Shown here piece after piece: positions 1 to 8,246 of a stretch of DNA of 17,622 nt. Origin of the DNA: JAKAGZ01 sp964412105 (GTDB lineage Bacteria; Bacteroidota; Ignavibacteria; Ignavibacteriales; Ignavibacteriaceae); contig CAYPNM010000054.1 of assembly GCA_964412105.1 (NCBI GenBank), forward strand, positions 1-17,622, written 5' to 3'. A model generated the notes under the pieces. It saw nothing but the letters and a program-made list of their open reading frames with translations, was not told where the DNA came from and searched no databases. How positions within the stretch are numbered: the first letter of the stretch is position 1; each line of letters opens with the position of its first letter. The position numbers and the translations under genes are program-made.

Positions 1-1
1 T

Positions 2-76
2 GCCCCCGTAGCTCAGTATGGATAGAGCAGCGGTTTCCTAAACCGTTTGTCGGAGGTTCGAATCCTCTCGGGGGTA
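2..76 (+). tRNA. tRNA-Arg (anticodon CCU, reads AGG)
   Basis: The sequence folds as a full cloverleaf. The acceptor arms are GCCCCCG (2-8) and CGGGGGT (69-75), with a G-U pair at the end. T9 and A10 take the places of U8 and A9. The D stem is GCTC/GAGC. The anticodon stem is GCGGT/ACCGT around the seven-base loop TTCCTAA, whose centre is CCT. The T stem is GGAGG/CCTCT around TTCGAAT. The discriminator base is A76. CCA is not encoded, since CAAA follows. There is no variable-arm extension. The assignment to arginine follows from the anticodon. Confidence 0.95.
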
Positions 77-127
77 CAAATCATCACCTTTTTGAATCCA
101 ATTTGAAATTCATAAGTAATTTTACTG

Positions 128-152
128 AAGGGGAAAGGATTTTGCCCTTTTT
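128..152 (+). terminator. Possible weak terminator after the tRNA
   Basis: AAGGG (128-132) can pair with CCCTT (145-149), or AAAGG (134-138) with CCTTT (146-150). Either is followed by a run of five T. The stem is short and the two pairings compete, so this is only a candidate 3' end for the tRNA transcript. Confidence 0.35.
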
Positions 153-189
153 AAAAATGCCTACGAATATATTACATACCAGCCGACAT

Positions 190-203
190 AATTACCGGTA
201 ATT
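190..203. repeat. 14-base perfect palindrome, possible operator
   Basis: AATTACCGGTAATT reads the same on both strands. It lies about 170 bases upstream of the small membrane protein gene, in otherwise featureless DNA. A dimeric regulator site is one possibility. A chance palindrome in AT-rich DNA is another, though the central ACCGGT makes it stand out. Confidence 0.3.
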
Positions 204-373
204 TTTCTTTTGGAAGGAGGCTATTCTCTTCTAAAACAACTCATATACTTACCAAAACTGTATATATTTAATAAAAATTAACTTTTTTATTCTGTTTCGT
301 TTTGATAATCCTGATGGCATATTACTTGTGAGAATCAAAATGGGAATTTCATTTTCAGCCTTAGGGAGGTTAT

Positions 374-547
374 ATGTTATCAGTAATTTTAGTCTATGGT
401 TTAGTTGCTCTTTTCTGTTTTCCGGTTGTACTTTATTTAATAAGCAATGCTCCAAAGGGCTGGGAGGATGAAAAGGGATTTCATAAAGAAGAGAGTGTGC
501 CAGAAACATCGCATGTAGACCTTTATCACATACAGAAGAGTGCTTGA
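374..547 (+). CDS. Small single-span membrane protein, 57 residues, unknown function
   Basis: An ATG at 374 follows a strong Shine-Dalgarno (AGGGAGG, 364-370) at normal spacing and opens 57 codons to a TGA. Residues 2-24 form one hydrophobic segment, a likely membrane span, starting MLSVILVYGLVALF. The rest is a polar, charged tail with WEDEKGFHKEE around residues 30-40. I do not recognise a family. Size and layout resemble the small accessory subunits found beside some sodium symporters or oxidases. The carboxylate transporter gene converges on it from the other strand, only about 106 bases away, which invites but does not prove a link. The good ribosome site and membrane-like composition argue for a real gene. 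Confidence 0.6.
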   Translation: MLSVILVYGLVALFCFPVVLYLISNAPKGWEDEKGFHKEESVPETSHVDLYHIQKSA

Positions 548-653
548 TTTCCCTAAATGAATAGGTAACTTTTTAGAATAAAGGCGCGTTGTTCGTTGTA
601 ATAGATTAAAGGAAAGAATTTAAAATTCTTGAAGATTAGGCAGAAGGTCCTAA

Positions 654-2246
654 TTATAAACTCAACACACCCATCAATTTGGCGGCGATAAAATATACTA
701 CAGCCGCTGTGAAGAACCATCCAATAAAATCCAAAACCACACCTCCTTTAATCATATCTTTTATTTTCATATAGCCCGTACCATATACAAGTGCATTTGG
801 AGGCGTTGCAACCGGGAGCATAAATGCCATTGAAGCAGCTATTGTTGCCGCAACACATAATGTAACAGGATTATCCCCCGTGCCCTGAGCGATCGCAATT
901 ATTATTGGAATCATCATTGAAACTACAGCTGTGTTTGAAGTTACTTCGGTAAGCAATTCCAGCATTACAATTAGTACGAACATAAGAACCAGGGTGGAGG
1001 GCGAGCCCAATATTGCAACGACACTCGTTGCTATCCAATTTGCCAGACCTGTTTTGAACATACCATCGGATAGCGCTATTCCGCCACCAAATAAAAGCAA
1101 TGTTCCCCAATCAACAAATTTTGCATCTGACCAGTCCAGCACAAATTTTTGTTCTTTCCAGTTTACAGGTAAAAGAAATAATAAAAGTGCACCAAACAAA
1201 GCGATTATACTTTCATCAAACCAGGAGAGGTTTTCAAATAAAGATTTTGAGAATATAAAATTCCAGAACGGGTTTGAGACCCATAAAAACACTACTGTAA
1301 TAAAAGCAACAATTGTCATTTTTTCAGCGCGCGTCCAATTTCCTAACTTTTTCCTTTCCTGTGATAGAAGTTCCTTTCCGCCCTTAATGTTTTTAACTTC
1401 AAGCGGAAATACTTTTAAAAGTACCAACCATACAATGGGAATAAATAAAATCACGAAAGGAATCCCTATCTTCATCCAATCAACAAAATTTATATCTCTT
1501 ATCCCAGCTTTGCTTAGTATTGATACACAAATACCATTTGGAGGTGTTCCTATAATTGTACCTACACCCCCAACAGATGCTCCCCATGCTATTCCCAGCA
1601 TTATGGATTTCCCAAAATTTGATTCTCCAACTTTTCCTCCGCCCTGCACAACTATTCCGGCACCGAGTGGAAGAAGCATTGCAGTTGTTGCTGTGTTGGA
1701 GATCCACATTGAAAGAAATGCTGAAATGGATATCATTCCAAGCAGGACAAATTTTGAATCATTTGCAATATTTCCACGTGTAAGTAGAAATAAAGTTAAT
1801 CGTTTATCAAGTTTCCATTTTTGCATGGCGGCCGCAAGCAGGAATCCACTAAGAAATAAAAATATTATCGGGTTTGCATAATTGACAAGAATATTTTTAC
1901 CTGTAAACTGAAAAATCTTATCCTGAAAAAAACCTGTAACGTGAAGCAGGGGTAAAACGATTCCGGGCAGAAGGGCAGTAACAGGAATAGGCACTGCTTC
2001 GGTTACCCACCAAATAACCATCAAAACAAGCAAAGCTAATGTTACTTTGGTTCCGTAAGCAAGTTGTAATAATTCCTGGTTTGATGAGCCGGAAGGCAAG
2101 AGTGATTTGGCATTTTGAATAAAAGCTTGTGGAGTATTTGCAAAAATTATTATAAAAAATATTACTGGGCCTAATATAAAGCCTGTAATATGTCTATATT
2201 TTTCAAACCCTTGCAATGAGCTTGTAAGATCATCCTCCTGATTCAC
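654..2246 (-). CDS. DASS/SLC13-family sodium:carboxylate (or anion) transporter
   Basis: This 530-residue inner-membrane protein has many hydrophobic spans and belongs to the divalent anion:sodium symporter family (SdcS, VcINDY, CitT relatives). The two family signature tips are both present: SNTATTAM at about 183-190 and TSNTAVVSMM at about 436-445. They are accompanied by GTPPN (233-237) and ATPPNALVYGTGYM (480-493). In the family these SNT motifs bind substrate carboxylates and flank the sodium sites. The protein likely imports di- or tricarboxylates such as succinate, malate or fumarate; the exact substrate cannot be read. The start is a GTG at 2246, because no in-frame ATG occurs before residue 76. 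Oddly, a strong AGGAGG lies inside codons 3-5 instead of upstream. The gene is divergent from the sensor kinase, so the 365-base gap between them may be a shared control region. Confidence 0.9.
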   Translation of the reverse strand: MNQEDDLTSSLQGFEKYRHITGFILGPVIFFIIIFANTPQAFIQNAKSLLPSGSSNQELLQLAYGTKVTLALLVLMVIWWVTEAVPIPVTALLPGIVLPLLHVTGFFQDKIFQFTGKNILVNYANPIIFLFLSGFLLAAAMQKWKLDKRLTLFLLTRGNIANDSKFVLLGMISISAFLSMWISNTATTAMLLPLGAGIVVQGGGKVGESNFGKSIMLGIAWGASVGGVGTIIGTPPNGICVSILSKAGIRDINFVDWMKIGIPFVILFIPIVWLVLLKVFPLEVKNIKGGKELLSQERKKLGNWTRAEKMTIVAFITVVFLWVSNPFWNFIFSKSLFENLSWFDESIIALFGALLLFLLPVNWKEQKFVLDWSDAKFVDWGTLLLFGGGIALSDGMFKTGLANWIATSVVAILGSPSTLVLMFVLIVMLELLTEVTSNTAVVSMMIPIIIAIAQGTGDNPVTLCVAATIAASMAFMLPVATPPNALVYGTGYMKIKDMIKGGVVLDFIGWFFTAAVVYFIAAKLMGVLSL

Positions 2247-2611
2247 ATCAAGCTCGCTTTTTTTGTTATAAATTATGACATTTCTAATAAATTTTCAAAA
2301 ATAATTATCCTCTTTTCAGGTTTGAAATTATATAGCAAAGCCTATTCCCATTTGTAAGAATCAAAATAAAAAAGAGATGAAAAAGGAGGTTTTTAAGCAA
2401 AAAAATTGGTATATATCTTGACTCCTAATACGAGCAATTTTCTACTCTCCTTTTCAGCTAATTGCATTGATAAAAATGGGGTGGTTTTGACATTTGACAA
2501 AATATAAAAATTATCGGTTGCAAAATAATTGGCAGATTATCCATGATTTAAGTTTTTGCTCAAAACATAGATCAATTTTAATTACTATAAATTAGATAGT
2601 CAGTTGGAAAA
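2247..2611. promoter_or_regulatory. Divergent control region between the DASS transporter and the sensor kinase
   Basis: This AT-rich gap holds no convincing gene. It must contain the promoters for both divergent genes. On the plus strand TTGACT (near 2417) followed by TCTACT about 17 bases later, and TTGACA (near 2488) followed by an AT-rich segment, are sigma70-like candidates for the kinase. Neither is a strong match. An AAGGAGG near 2384 has no start codon at usable distance. Confidence 0.4.
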
Positions 2612-4285
2612 ATGGATATACTGATAAACTTACTAAAAGAAATTGCTGTATTTCTTGTTATAGCCTATCTCTTCAGCAAAACCCCCGTATTTAAATTACT
2701 GCTTACCAAGGAATTTAATTTTAGCGATATACTAACTCTTTATGTGTTTTTTAGTGTAATGTCCATAATAGGTACATACTTCGGAATTCCTGTAGATGGA
2801 GCAATTGCTAATAACAGAGTGGTTGGAGCATCTATCGCTGGTTTAATAGGCGGACCTATTCTTGGATTTTCAGTCGGATTAACAGCGGGGGTCCACAGAT
2901 ATTTTTTGGGCGGATTTACAGCTATATCTTGTGGCTTATCAACGACGGTAGAAGGATTGCTTGCCGGTTTGGTTCATCAATATTTTTATAATAAGAAAAA
3001 GCACGAAAGAGTATTCGATCCTGATGTTGCTTTTTTCACAACCCTTGTGGCTGAGGTACTTCAGATGATAATAATATTGGCAATTTCAAGGCCAATAAAT
3101 CACGCAGTTGAACTAGTTAAAATTATCGCCTTACCAATGATAATTTCCAATTCATTTGGTTCAGCCTTAATTATCAGTCTTTTCAGGGATCAACGTTATA
3201 ATTATGACAGGATCGGTTCCATATATTCTAAGCAAGCATTAAGAATTGCAAAAAGAATTTTAACAGAGCTTAGTAAAGGTCTAAACAATAGATCGGCAGA
3301 AAAAGTGGCGGACGTAATCATCGAAGAAACTAACGTAGCTGCAGTTGCAATTACTGACTGTGAAAATATACTTGCATTTGTGGGGGTCGGGAGCGACCAT
3401 CATAAAGCAGGACATCCAATAGCTTCAGATGTTACAAAAGAAGCAATCAGGGAAAACGAAATTAAATTTATAGATGGTTCCAATGAACAATTTCATTGTC
3501 CAATATCCGATGATTGTAAGCTCAATTCAGTTCTAGTTGTGCCAATGAGGATTAAGGATGATGTAATTGGTACGATAAAACTATATGAACAAAAGAACAA
3601 ATTGTTTTTTAAGATAAACGAAACTCTTGGTAAGGGTATTGCGGAGTTAGTATCAAACCAACTTTTATCGGTCAGGTATGAATATCAAAAAAATATGCTT
3701 ACTAAAGCTGAACTAAATTTAATTCAAGCTAAAATCAATCCGCATTTTCTTTTTAATGCAATTAATACAATTATTGCGGTAAGCAGGTGGAACGCTGATA
3801 AAGCAAGAGATCTTTTAATGCATTTGTCCAATTATTTCAGAAAAAATTTAAAGAGAAATGAAAATCTTTCCTCTATAAAAGAAGAGTTGGATCACGTTAA
3901 TTCTTACCTAGAAATTGAAAAGGTGAGATTCCAAAATCATCTGAAAATATTTTTTGATATAGATAAGAGTCTTCTTAATGTGAAAATACCAACCTTTACA
4001 TTCCAGCCTATAGTTGAAAATGCAATAAAACATGGTGTTTCTAAGCTTATGGATATAGGAGAAGTTAAAATTAAAGTCTTCAGAAATAATGGTAATGTGC
4101 AAATAGATGTTGAAGATAATGGTGGAGCTTATGTTGAAAAAGACGATAAATCAGGACTGGGCATTCAAATTGTAGATAAAAGGATTAAAAATCTGGTTGG
4201 AAATGATTATGGAGTGAAACTGAATTGTAATTCAGACTCAAAAACAATTGCAACAATTTTATTACCTGCAGGAGGCATAAAATGA
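2612..4285 (+). CDS. LytS/BtsS-type membrane sensor histidine kinase
   Basis: This 557-residue kinase has three parts. An N-terminal multi-span 5TMR-LYT sensor domain covers about residues 1-190, with the typical GGPILGFSVGL...GG segment near 80-101. A GAF-like domain lies around 215-350 (NVAAVAITD, then VGVGSDHH). The kinase core follows: an INPHFLFNAIN phospho-acceptor box with His378, an N-box around Asn470 (VENAIKHG), and DNGG (502-505) and GLGIQI (515-520) ATP-site loops. This is the architecture of LytS, BtsS and YpdA. BtsS of E. coli responds to extracellular pyruvate. The start codon has only a weak ribosome site. The stop overlaps the regulator's start (ATGA), so the pair is translationally coupled. 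Control of the downstream porin/CstA genes is inferred from the BtsSR precedent. Confidence 0.92.
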   Translation: MDILINLLKEIAVFLVIAYLFSKTPVFKLLLTKEFNFSDILTLYVFFSVMSIIGTYFGIPVDGAIANNRVVGASIAGLIGGPILGFSVGLTAGVHRYFLGGFTAISCGLSTTVEGLLAGLVHQYFYNKKKHERVFDPDVAFFTTLVAEVLQMIIILAISRPINHAVELVKIIALPMIISNSFGSALIISLFRDQRYNYDRIGSIYSKQALRIAKRILTELSKGLNNRSAEKVADVIIEETNVAAVAITDCENILAFVGVGSDHHKAGHPIASDVTKEAIRENEIKFIDGSNEQFHCPISDDCKLNSVLVVPMRIKDDVIGTIKLYEQKNKLFFKINETLGKGIAELVSNQLLSVRYEYQKNMLTKAELNLIQAKINPHFLFNAINTIIAVSRWNADKARDLLMHLSNYFRKNLKRNENLSSIKEELDHVNSYLEIEKVRFQNHLKIFFDIDKSLLNVKIPTFTFQPIVENAIKHGVSKLMDIGEVKIKVFRNNGNVQIDVEDNGGAYVEKDDKSGLGIQIVDKRIKNLVGNDYGVKLNCNSDSKTIATILLPAGGIK

Positions 4286-4995
4286 AATTAAAAGCAGTAA
4301 TTATTGAGGATGAGTTGAATGCACAGAAAGAATTAAAGTATTTACTTAATGAGACCAGGGAAGTCGAAATCTTAGGTAGTAGTGATAACGCTCTTGATGG
4401 CATTAAAGCAATTAATAGCCTGCATCCTGATGTAGTTTTTCTTGATATTCAACTGCCCGTAATTGATGGACTTGAAATGCTATCTATGATCGAAGAATCA
4501 CTTTTACCGAGAGTTGTTTTTGTCACTGCGTATGATGAATATGCCTTGAAAGCCTTTGAAAATGATGCTGTTGATTATCTATTAAAACCGGTAGAAAGAG
4601 AGCGTCTGATTAAAACCATTGAAAGACTTAAAAAATTAATACAAAGTGAAAGCCCGCAAAAGCTAAATCTTAAACCATTAAGCAGAATTCCAAGTACCGT
4701 TTGTAATAAAGTAAAATTGGTAGATATTGATTTAATTGAATATGTCCATTCAGACGGATCAGGAATTTTTTTCTTTGACAGTGAAAAAAAATATTTTACT
4801 GAGCTTACCTTAAAGGTCCTTGAGGAAAAAACAAAATTATTCAGATGCCATAAACAATATTTGATAAACCTTGATAAAATTGATGAAGTACTTTTCGAAG
4901 AAAATTCTGCAGCCAAAATTCAAACCAAGAACAAGCATTATATCCCTGTCAGCAGACACTATTTGAAAGCCTTGAAAGACAACTTGGGCATTTGA
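4282..4995 (+). CDS. LytTR-family response regulator (BtsR/LytR-like)
   Basis: This 237-residue protein is the partner of the upstream kinase. The receiver domain covers residues 1-120, with acidic Glu9/Asp10, phospho-acceptor Asp55 (VVFLDIQLP), switch Thr82 (FVTAYDEYALKAF) and conserved Lys102 (LLKP). A LytTR DNA-binding domain follows at about 140-236, including FRCHKQYLINLDKI, the most conserved LytTR stretch. LytTR proteins bind direct repeats spaced about two helical turns apart. Its own start has a GGAGG inside the end of the kinase gene. The next genes are a porin and a CstA-family transporter, and the repeats in between are candidate binding sites. The closest family resemblance is to BtsR/YpdB; the assignment to one of them is not certain. 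Confidence 0.92.
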   Translation: MKLKAVIIEDELNAQKELKYLLNETREVEILGSSDNALDGIKAINSLHPDVVFLDIQLPVIDGLEMLSMIEESLLPRVVFVTAYDEYALKAFENDAVDYLLKPVERERLIKTIERLKKLIQSESPQKLNLKPLSRIPSTVCNKVKLVDIDLIEYVHSDGSGIFFFDSEKKYFTELTLKVLEEKTKLFRCHKQYLINLDKIDEVLFEENSAAKIQTKNKHYIPVSRHYLKALKDNLGI

Positions 4996-5219
4996 GGCAA
5001 CTTAAATAATTATACAACCTCTTAATTTATAATAGTGCAACTTACCATTTTTCCTTTTGTTATCTCAATAGCTGTTATTAAGTTGATAAGGTAAAGGGCA
5101 AATATTTAATGGGGGGGATTATAATTTAAGACTGGGCTACCAGCATGCAACCAGCAATAGACATTTTAATAGAATGCCAACCTAAATCACTAGTGTTAAA
5201 TTAATTAAGGAAAGTAAAA
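4996..5219 (+). promoter_or_regulatory. Porin/CstA promoter region with several short repeats
   Basis: This gap precedes the porin. It holds CAACTTA at 4998-5004 and 5038-5044 as direct copies, and the inverse TAAGTTG at 5079-5085. A separate direct repeat, ACCAGCA, lies at 5139-5145 and 5150-5156, exactly 11 bases apart. A run of seven G occupies 5111-5117. Such repeats are the kind of sites bound by LytTR regulators, and this is the first promoter downstream of the regulator gene. No matching sigma factor site is clear. The ribosome site AAGGAAAG lies just before the porin ATG. Confidence 0.5.
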
Positions 5220-6440
5220 ATGAAAAAATTTTTTGTACTCTTTGCGCTGTTTTTTCTAACTAATCTACTATTAGCTCAAAACGTTACAACAGGTGGAAAG
5301 GAATCCTTGAAAATTAAGGGATTTCTGAGCACAACATTCTTTGCTCAAGATCAGAATTTTGCTTTTGGTAATGGACAGAGCGCAGAATTTGCAACTACAA
5401 ACAATACCCAGAATCAATGGTTTTATGGGGGAGATATCCGAAATACCAGACTAACAATGGTGTTTAACGGACCCGAAGTTACCAATGACTGGAAATTGGG
5501 TGGAGTGCTTGAGCTTGACGCTTTCAATGACCCTACAAATACCGGAGCTTTTGGCGGTCAGATCTGGACTCCTCGTGTTCGTTTAGCTTATGCAGACCTC
5601 GTTCATGAAAACATAACTATTCGCTTTGGACAGGCATGGGATCCACTTTTCGGAAATGTACCAGTATCACTTTCCCACATAGCTTTTCCGCTTGGGTACG
5701 GCAGTGCCGGCGATGTAGGCTGGAGATTCCCGGGTATATTCTTCTATTATAAATTTGATTCAAACAGTTCAACCCACGTTAGTTTAGACGCTGCTGTTAT
5801 GGCAGGATCCTGGACCAACGGGCCAGGTACTACTACTAGTTTTACAACAGCAGGTAATTCAGGTACACCGCAGTTTGAATTGAGATTAAATGTAGAAAAT
5901 AAATTTTCAGATGGCGGCGTTTTCAAAGCGTACGTTGTCGGCCATTATGATCAGGTTAACCTGAATGGAATTGGCGCTGACTCAACAGCTAATCTAACAG
6001 GTGTAGCCGGAGAGTTAGGAGCCAGCTTTAGTTCAAACGGGTTCCTGGTACATGGAAATGTATATACCGGAAAAAATATTGGACAGCAATTTGGACAAAT
6101 AACTCAATTTGCACCATATGCTGCAACAACACTGGGCATAGATTTAAGTTCCACCGGTGGCTGGGCACAAATAGGTTATGCATTTGAAAGCGGCTGGGGT
6201 ATATATGGATATTACGGAATGGAGAAAGTAAATAAAGATGATGCAACAGCATTATTTATGTCAAGGGAGAAAAATAATTTATTAGATGTTATGGTAAAAT
6301 ATGCAACGGGTCCATTTGAAATAGGAATGGAATATCTGCATAATAATCTAACAACTTTACAGTATGCTATTGGTGGAGTAAGCAGCGAAGTCAAATTGAG
6401 TGGAACTCAAATTGCTTTAAGCACTTTATATAAATTTTAA
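5220..6440 (+). CDS. Outer-membrane beta-barrel porin (DcaP-like)
   Basis: This 406-residue secreted protein begins with a clear signal peptide: MKKFF, a hydrophobic core of about 14 residues, and a cleavage-like LLLAQN near residue 20. After this come alternating polar/aromatic strands typical of a barrel. Segments such as RNTRLTMVFNGP, RVRLAYADLVHENITIRFGQAWDP and the final ALSTLYKF, ending in Phe, are the features of trimeric porins of the DcaP kind. In that family the barrel admits small dicarboxylates and similar solutes. It sits 36 bases ahead of the CstA-type transporter and most likely shares its transcript, so it could bring the same substrate across the outer membrane. The substrate itself is inferred. 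The exact porin subfamily is uncertain. Confidence 0.8.
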   Translation: MKKFFVLFALFFLTNLLLAQNVTTGGKESLKIKGFLSTTFFAQDQNFAFGNGQSAEFATTNNTQNQWFYGGDIRNTRLTMVFNGPEVTNDWKLGGVLELDAFNDPTNTGAFGGQIWTPRVRLAYADLVHENITIRFGQAWDPLFGNVPVSLSHIAFPLGYGSAGDVGWRFPGIFFYYKFDSNSSTHVSLDAAVMAGSWTNGPGTTTSFTTAGNSGTPQFELRLNVENKFSDGGVFKAYVVGHYDQVNLNGIGADSTANLTGVAGELGASFSSNGFLVHGNVYTGKNIGQQFGQITQFAPYAATTLGIDLSSTGGWAQIGYAFESGWGIYGYYGMEKVNKDDATALFMSREKNNLLDVMVKYATGPFEIGMEYLHNNLTTLQYAIGGVSSEVKLSGTQIALSTLYKF

Positions 6441-6476
6441 TTAACTCAATTTTTTCATAAAAACAAGGAACAGAAA

Positions 6477-8210
6477 ATGGAATCATTAATAATAATGGTT
6501 TTAGCCTTTTTAGGTTACCTTGTGATGTATCAGCTTTACGGAAAATATATTGGGAATAAAATATTTGCACTGAGTGATAATAATAAAGTACCTTCAGTTG
6601 AAATGGAGGATGGTGTAGATTTTGTTCCAACGAAAAAAGAGGTAATCTTCGGCCACCATTTTGCTTCCATTGCCGGTACAGGCCCGATTGTCGGACCGGC
6701 AATTGCTGTAATTTGGGGCTGGGTTCCGGCCTTAGTCTGGGTATTTCTGGGATCAATTATTATGGGGGCTGTTCACGATTTCGGCTCGCTAATTATTTCA
6801 ATGAGGAATAAAGGACAGTCCATTTCCGAATATACTGCAAAATATATAAACAGCAGAACTAAATATTTCTTCTTTTTTATAGTCTTTCTCGAGCTGTGGA
6901 TTATCGTGTCAATTTTCGGTTTGGTCATGGCAATAATATTTGCTATGTATCCAGGATCAGTATTACCTGTTTGGATTGAAATTCCGATAGCCCTTTATCT
7001 CGGATACGTAATTTATAAGAGAGGAGGAAACCTAAGGTTATATACTATTTTAGCTGTTGTAACTATGTATTTAACTATTATTCTTGGTGCATATATTCCT
7101 ATAACCCTGCCTTCAGTTATTGGAATTTCACCAATAGGAATCTGGTCAATAATTTTATTGATTTATGCATTCATCGCTTCCGTACTTCCGGTTCAGACCT
7201 TATTACAACCACGTGATTTCATCAACGGGCATGAATTAATAGTTGCTATGGGGCTCATGGTGCTCGGAGTGCTGTTCGCTTCGTTCGGCGGTAATCTTCA
7301 TGTTGTTGCGCCCGCATACCAGGCAGCACCTGCAGCTGCCCCGCCGCTCTGGCCATTCTTGTTTATAACTATTGCTTGCGGCGCTATATCAGGTTTCCAT
7401 TCGCTTGTTTCTTCGGGAACTTCCTCCAAGCAGGTTAGAAAAGAAAGTGACTCTATTTTTGTCGGCTACGGTGGAATGCTAATGGAAGGCGCTCTTGCCA
7501 CACTTGTAATTATAGCTACAGTTGCCGGAATAGGGATGGGCTATACTTCCGGCGGGGAAACTTTAGTAGGTACTCAGGCATGGACTCATCATTATGCATC
7601 GTGGGCCGGCGCTTCCGGTCTTGGCGCAAAGGTGGGGGCGTTTGTGGATGGTGCTGCAAACATGATAGAATCATTGGGAATACCTAAAAATGTTTCGGTT
7701 GTACTAATGGGTGTATTCGTTGCATCGTTTGCAGGAACTACTCTTGATACGGCGACCAGAGTTCAGCGATATATAGTTACCGAAATGTTTCCCAAGACTT
7801 TCAAGAACAGGTATTTTTCAACTGCCGTTGTTATTCTATTTGCTATCGCATTAATCTTCTCTACAGGAGCAAGTGGAAAAGGTGCTTTATCACTGTGGCC
7901 CCTTTTCGGAGCAGTAAATCAGATATTAGCAGCTCTGGCATTAATTATTATCTCTATATATCTGAAACAAAAAAGAAAATTAGCCTGGCTTTTAAGCGCA
8001 ATTCCAGCTGTATTTATGTTTGTTATGACATTGTGGGCTGCGATACTTAATCAGATCAATTTTGGAGCTTCTAATAATGTATTGCTTCAAATAATAAATG
8101 TTATAATAATTTTATCTATGATCTGGGTTGCCGGCGAAGGCCTTGTAAAACTTTTTGTAACTAAAATAGACTTGCATGATGGCCCATCCCCCGTCAATGA
8201 GCCTGTTTAA
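6477..8210 (+). CDS. CstA-family transporter (pyruvate/peptide type, short form)
   Basis: This 577-residue polytopic inner-membrane protein carries CstA hallmarks: GHHFASIAGTGPIVGPA (59-75), GSIIMGAVHDFG, SSGTSSKQ and SFAGTTLDTATRVQRY. CstA of E. coli and its paralog BtsT are near 700 residues, so this is the shorter form found in many other bacteria. E. coli CstA and BtsT have been reported to carry pyruvate, and CstA was earlier linked to peptide uptake. BtsT is controlled by BtsS/BtsR, and a BtsSR-like pair lies immediately upstream here, which favours a pyruvate role; this is inference. The gene follows the porin closely and ends before a strong hairpin, so porin plus transporter probably form one operon. 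Confidence 0.9.
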   Translation: MESLIIMVLAFLGYLVMYQLYGKYIGNKIFALSDNNKVPSVEMEDGVDFVPTKKEVIFGHHFASIAGTGPIVGPAIAVIWGWVPALVWVFLGSIIMGAVHDFGSLIISMRNKGQSISEYTAKYINSRTKYFFFFIVFLELWIIVSIFGLVMAIIFAMYPGSVLPVWIEIPIALYLGYVIYKRGGNLRLYTILAVVTMYLTIILGAYIPITLPSVIGISPIGIWSIILLIYAFIASVLPVQTLLQPRDFINGHELIVAMGLMVLGVLFASFGGNLHVVAPAYQAAPAAAPPLWPFLFITIACGAISGFHSLVSSGTSSKQVRKESDSIFVGYGGMLMEGALATLVIIATVAGIGMGYTSGGETLVGTQAWTHHYASWAGASGLGAKVGAFVDGAANMIESLGIPKNVSVVLMGVFVASFAGTTLDTATRVQRYIVTEMFPKTFKNRYFSTAVVILFAIALIFSTGASGKGALSLWPLFGAVNQILAALALIIISIYLKQKRKLAWLLSAIPAVFMFVMTLWAAILNQINFGASNNVLLQIINVIIILSMIWVAGEGLVKLFVTKIDLHDGPSPVNEPV

Positions 8211-8246
8211 GATATATTAGGTCTGTTTAGTAGTATTTCTTTTCAG

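Larger units (their letters stand above)
77..373. other. Non-coding gap between tRNA-Arg and the small membrane protein gene
   Basis: I see no convincing gene here on either strand. The stretch holds the weak hairpin after the tRNA, a 14-base perfect palindrome centred on ACCGGT (190-203), and an AT-rich stretch (about 240-300). A spaced inverted pair, TTTTGAT (300-306) and ATCAAAA (334-340), lies just ahead of the Shine-Dalgarno of the next gene. The AT-rich part is a reasonable place for that gene's promoter, but no confident -35/-10 pair stands out. Confidence 0.4.

Noticed and set aside
2..76. tRNA gene as an integration site for a mobile element
   Set aside because: No integrase and no repeated copy of the tRNA 3' end were found in the window.
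249..509. Minus-strand open frame of 86 codons
   Set aside because: It overlaps the microprotein gene on the other strand, has no ribosome site I can see, and its composition is not protein-like.
635..654. Hairpin ATTAGG/CCTAAT at the end of the DASS gene as terminator
   Set aside because: Only six base pairs, AT-rich, overlapping the stop codon, with no T-run on the minus strand.
931..1881. Open frame of 316 codons on the plus strand
   Set aside because: It lies opposite the DASS transporter gene, which has clear family motifs; the plus-strand product has no recognisable features and is an antisense shadow.
2384..2500. Possible small gene after AAGGAGG in the divergent gap
   Set aside because: The only start in range is a TTG too far from the AAGGAGG, giving about 33 residues with no features.
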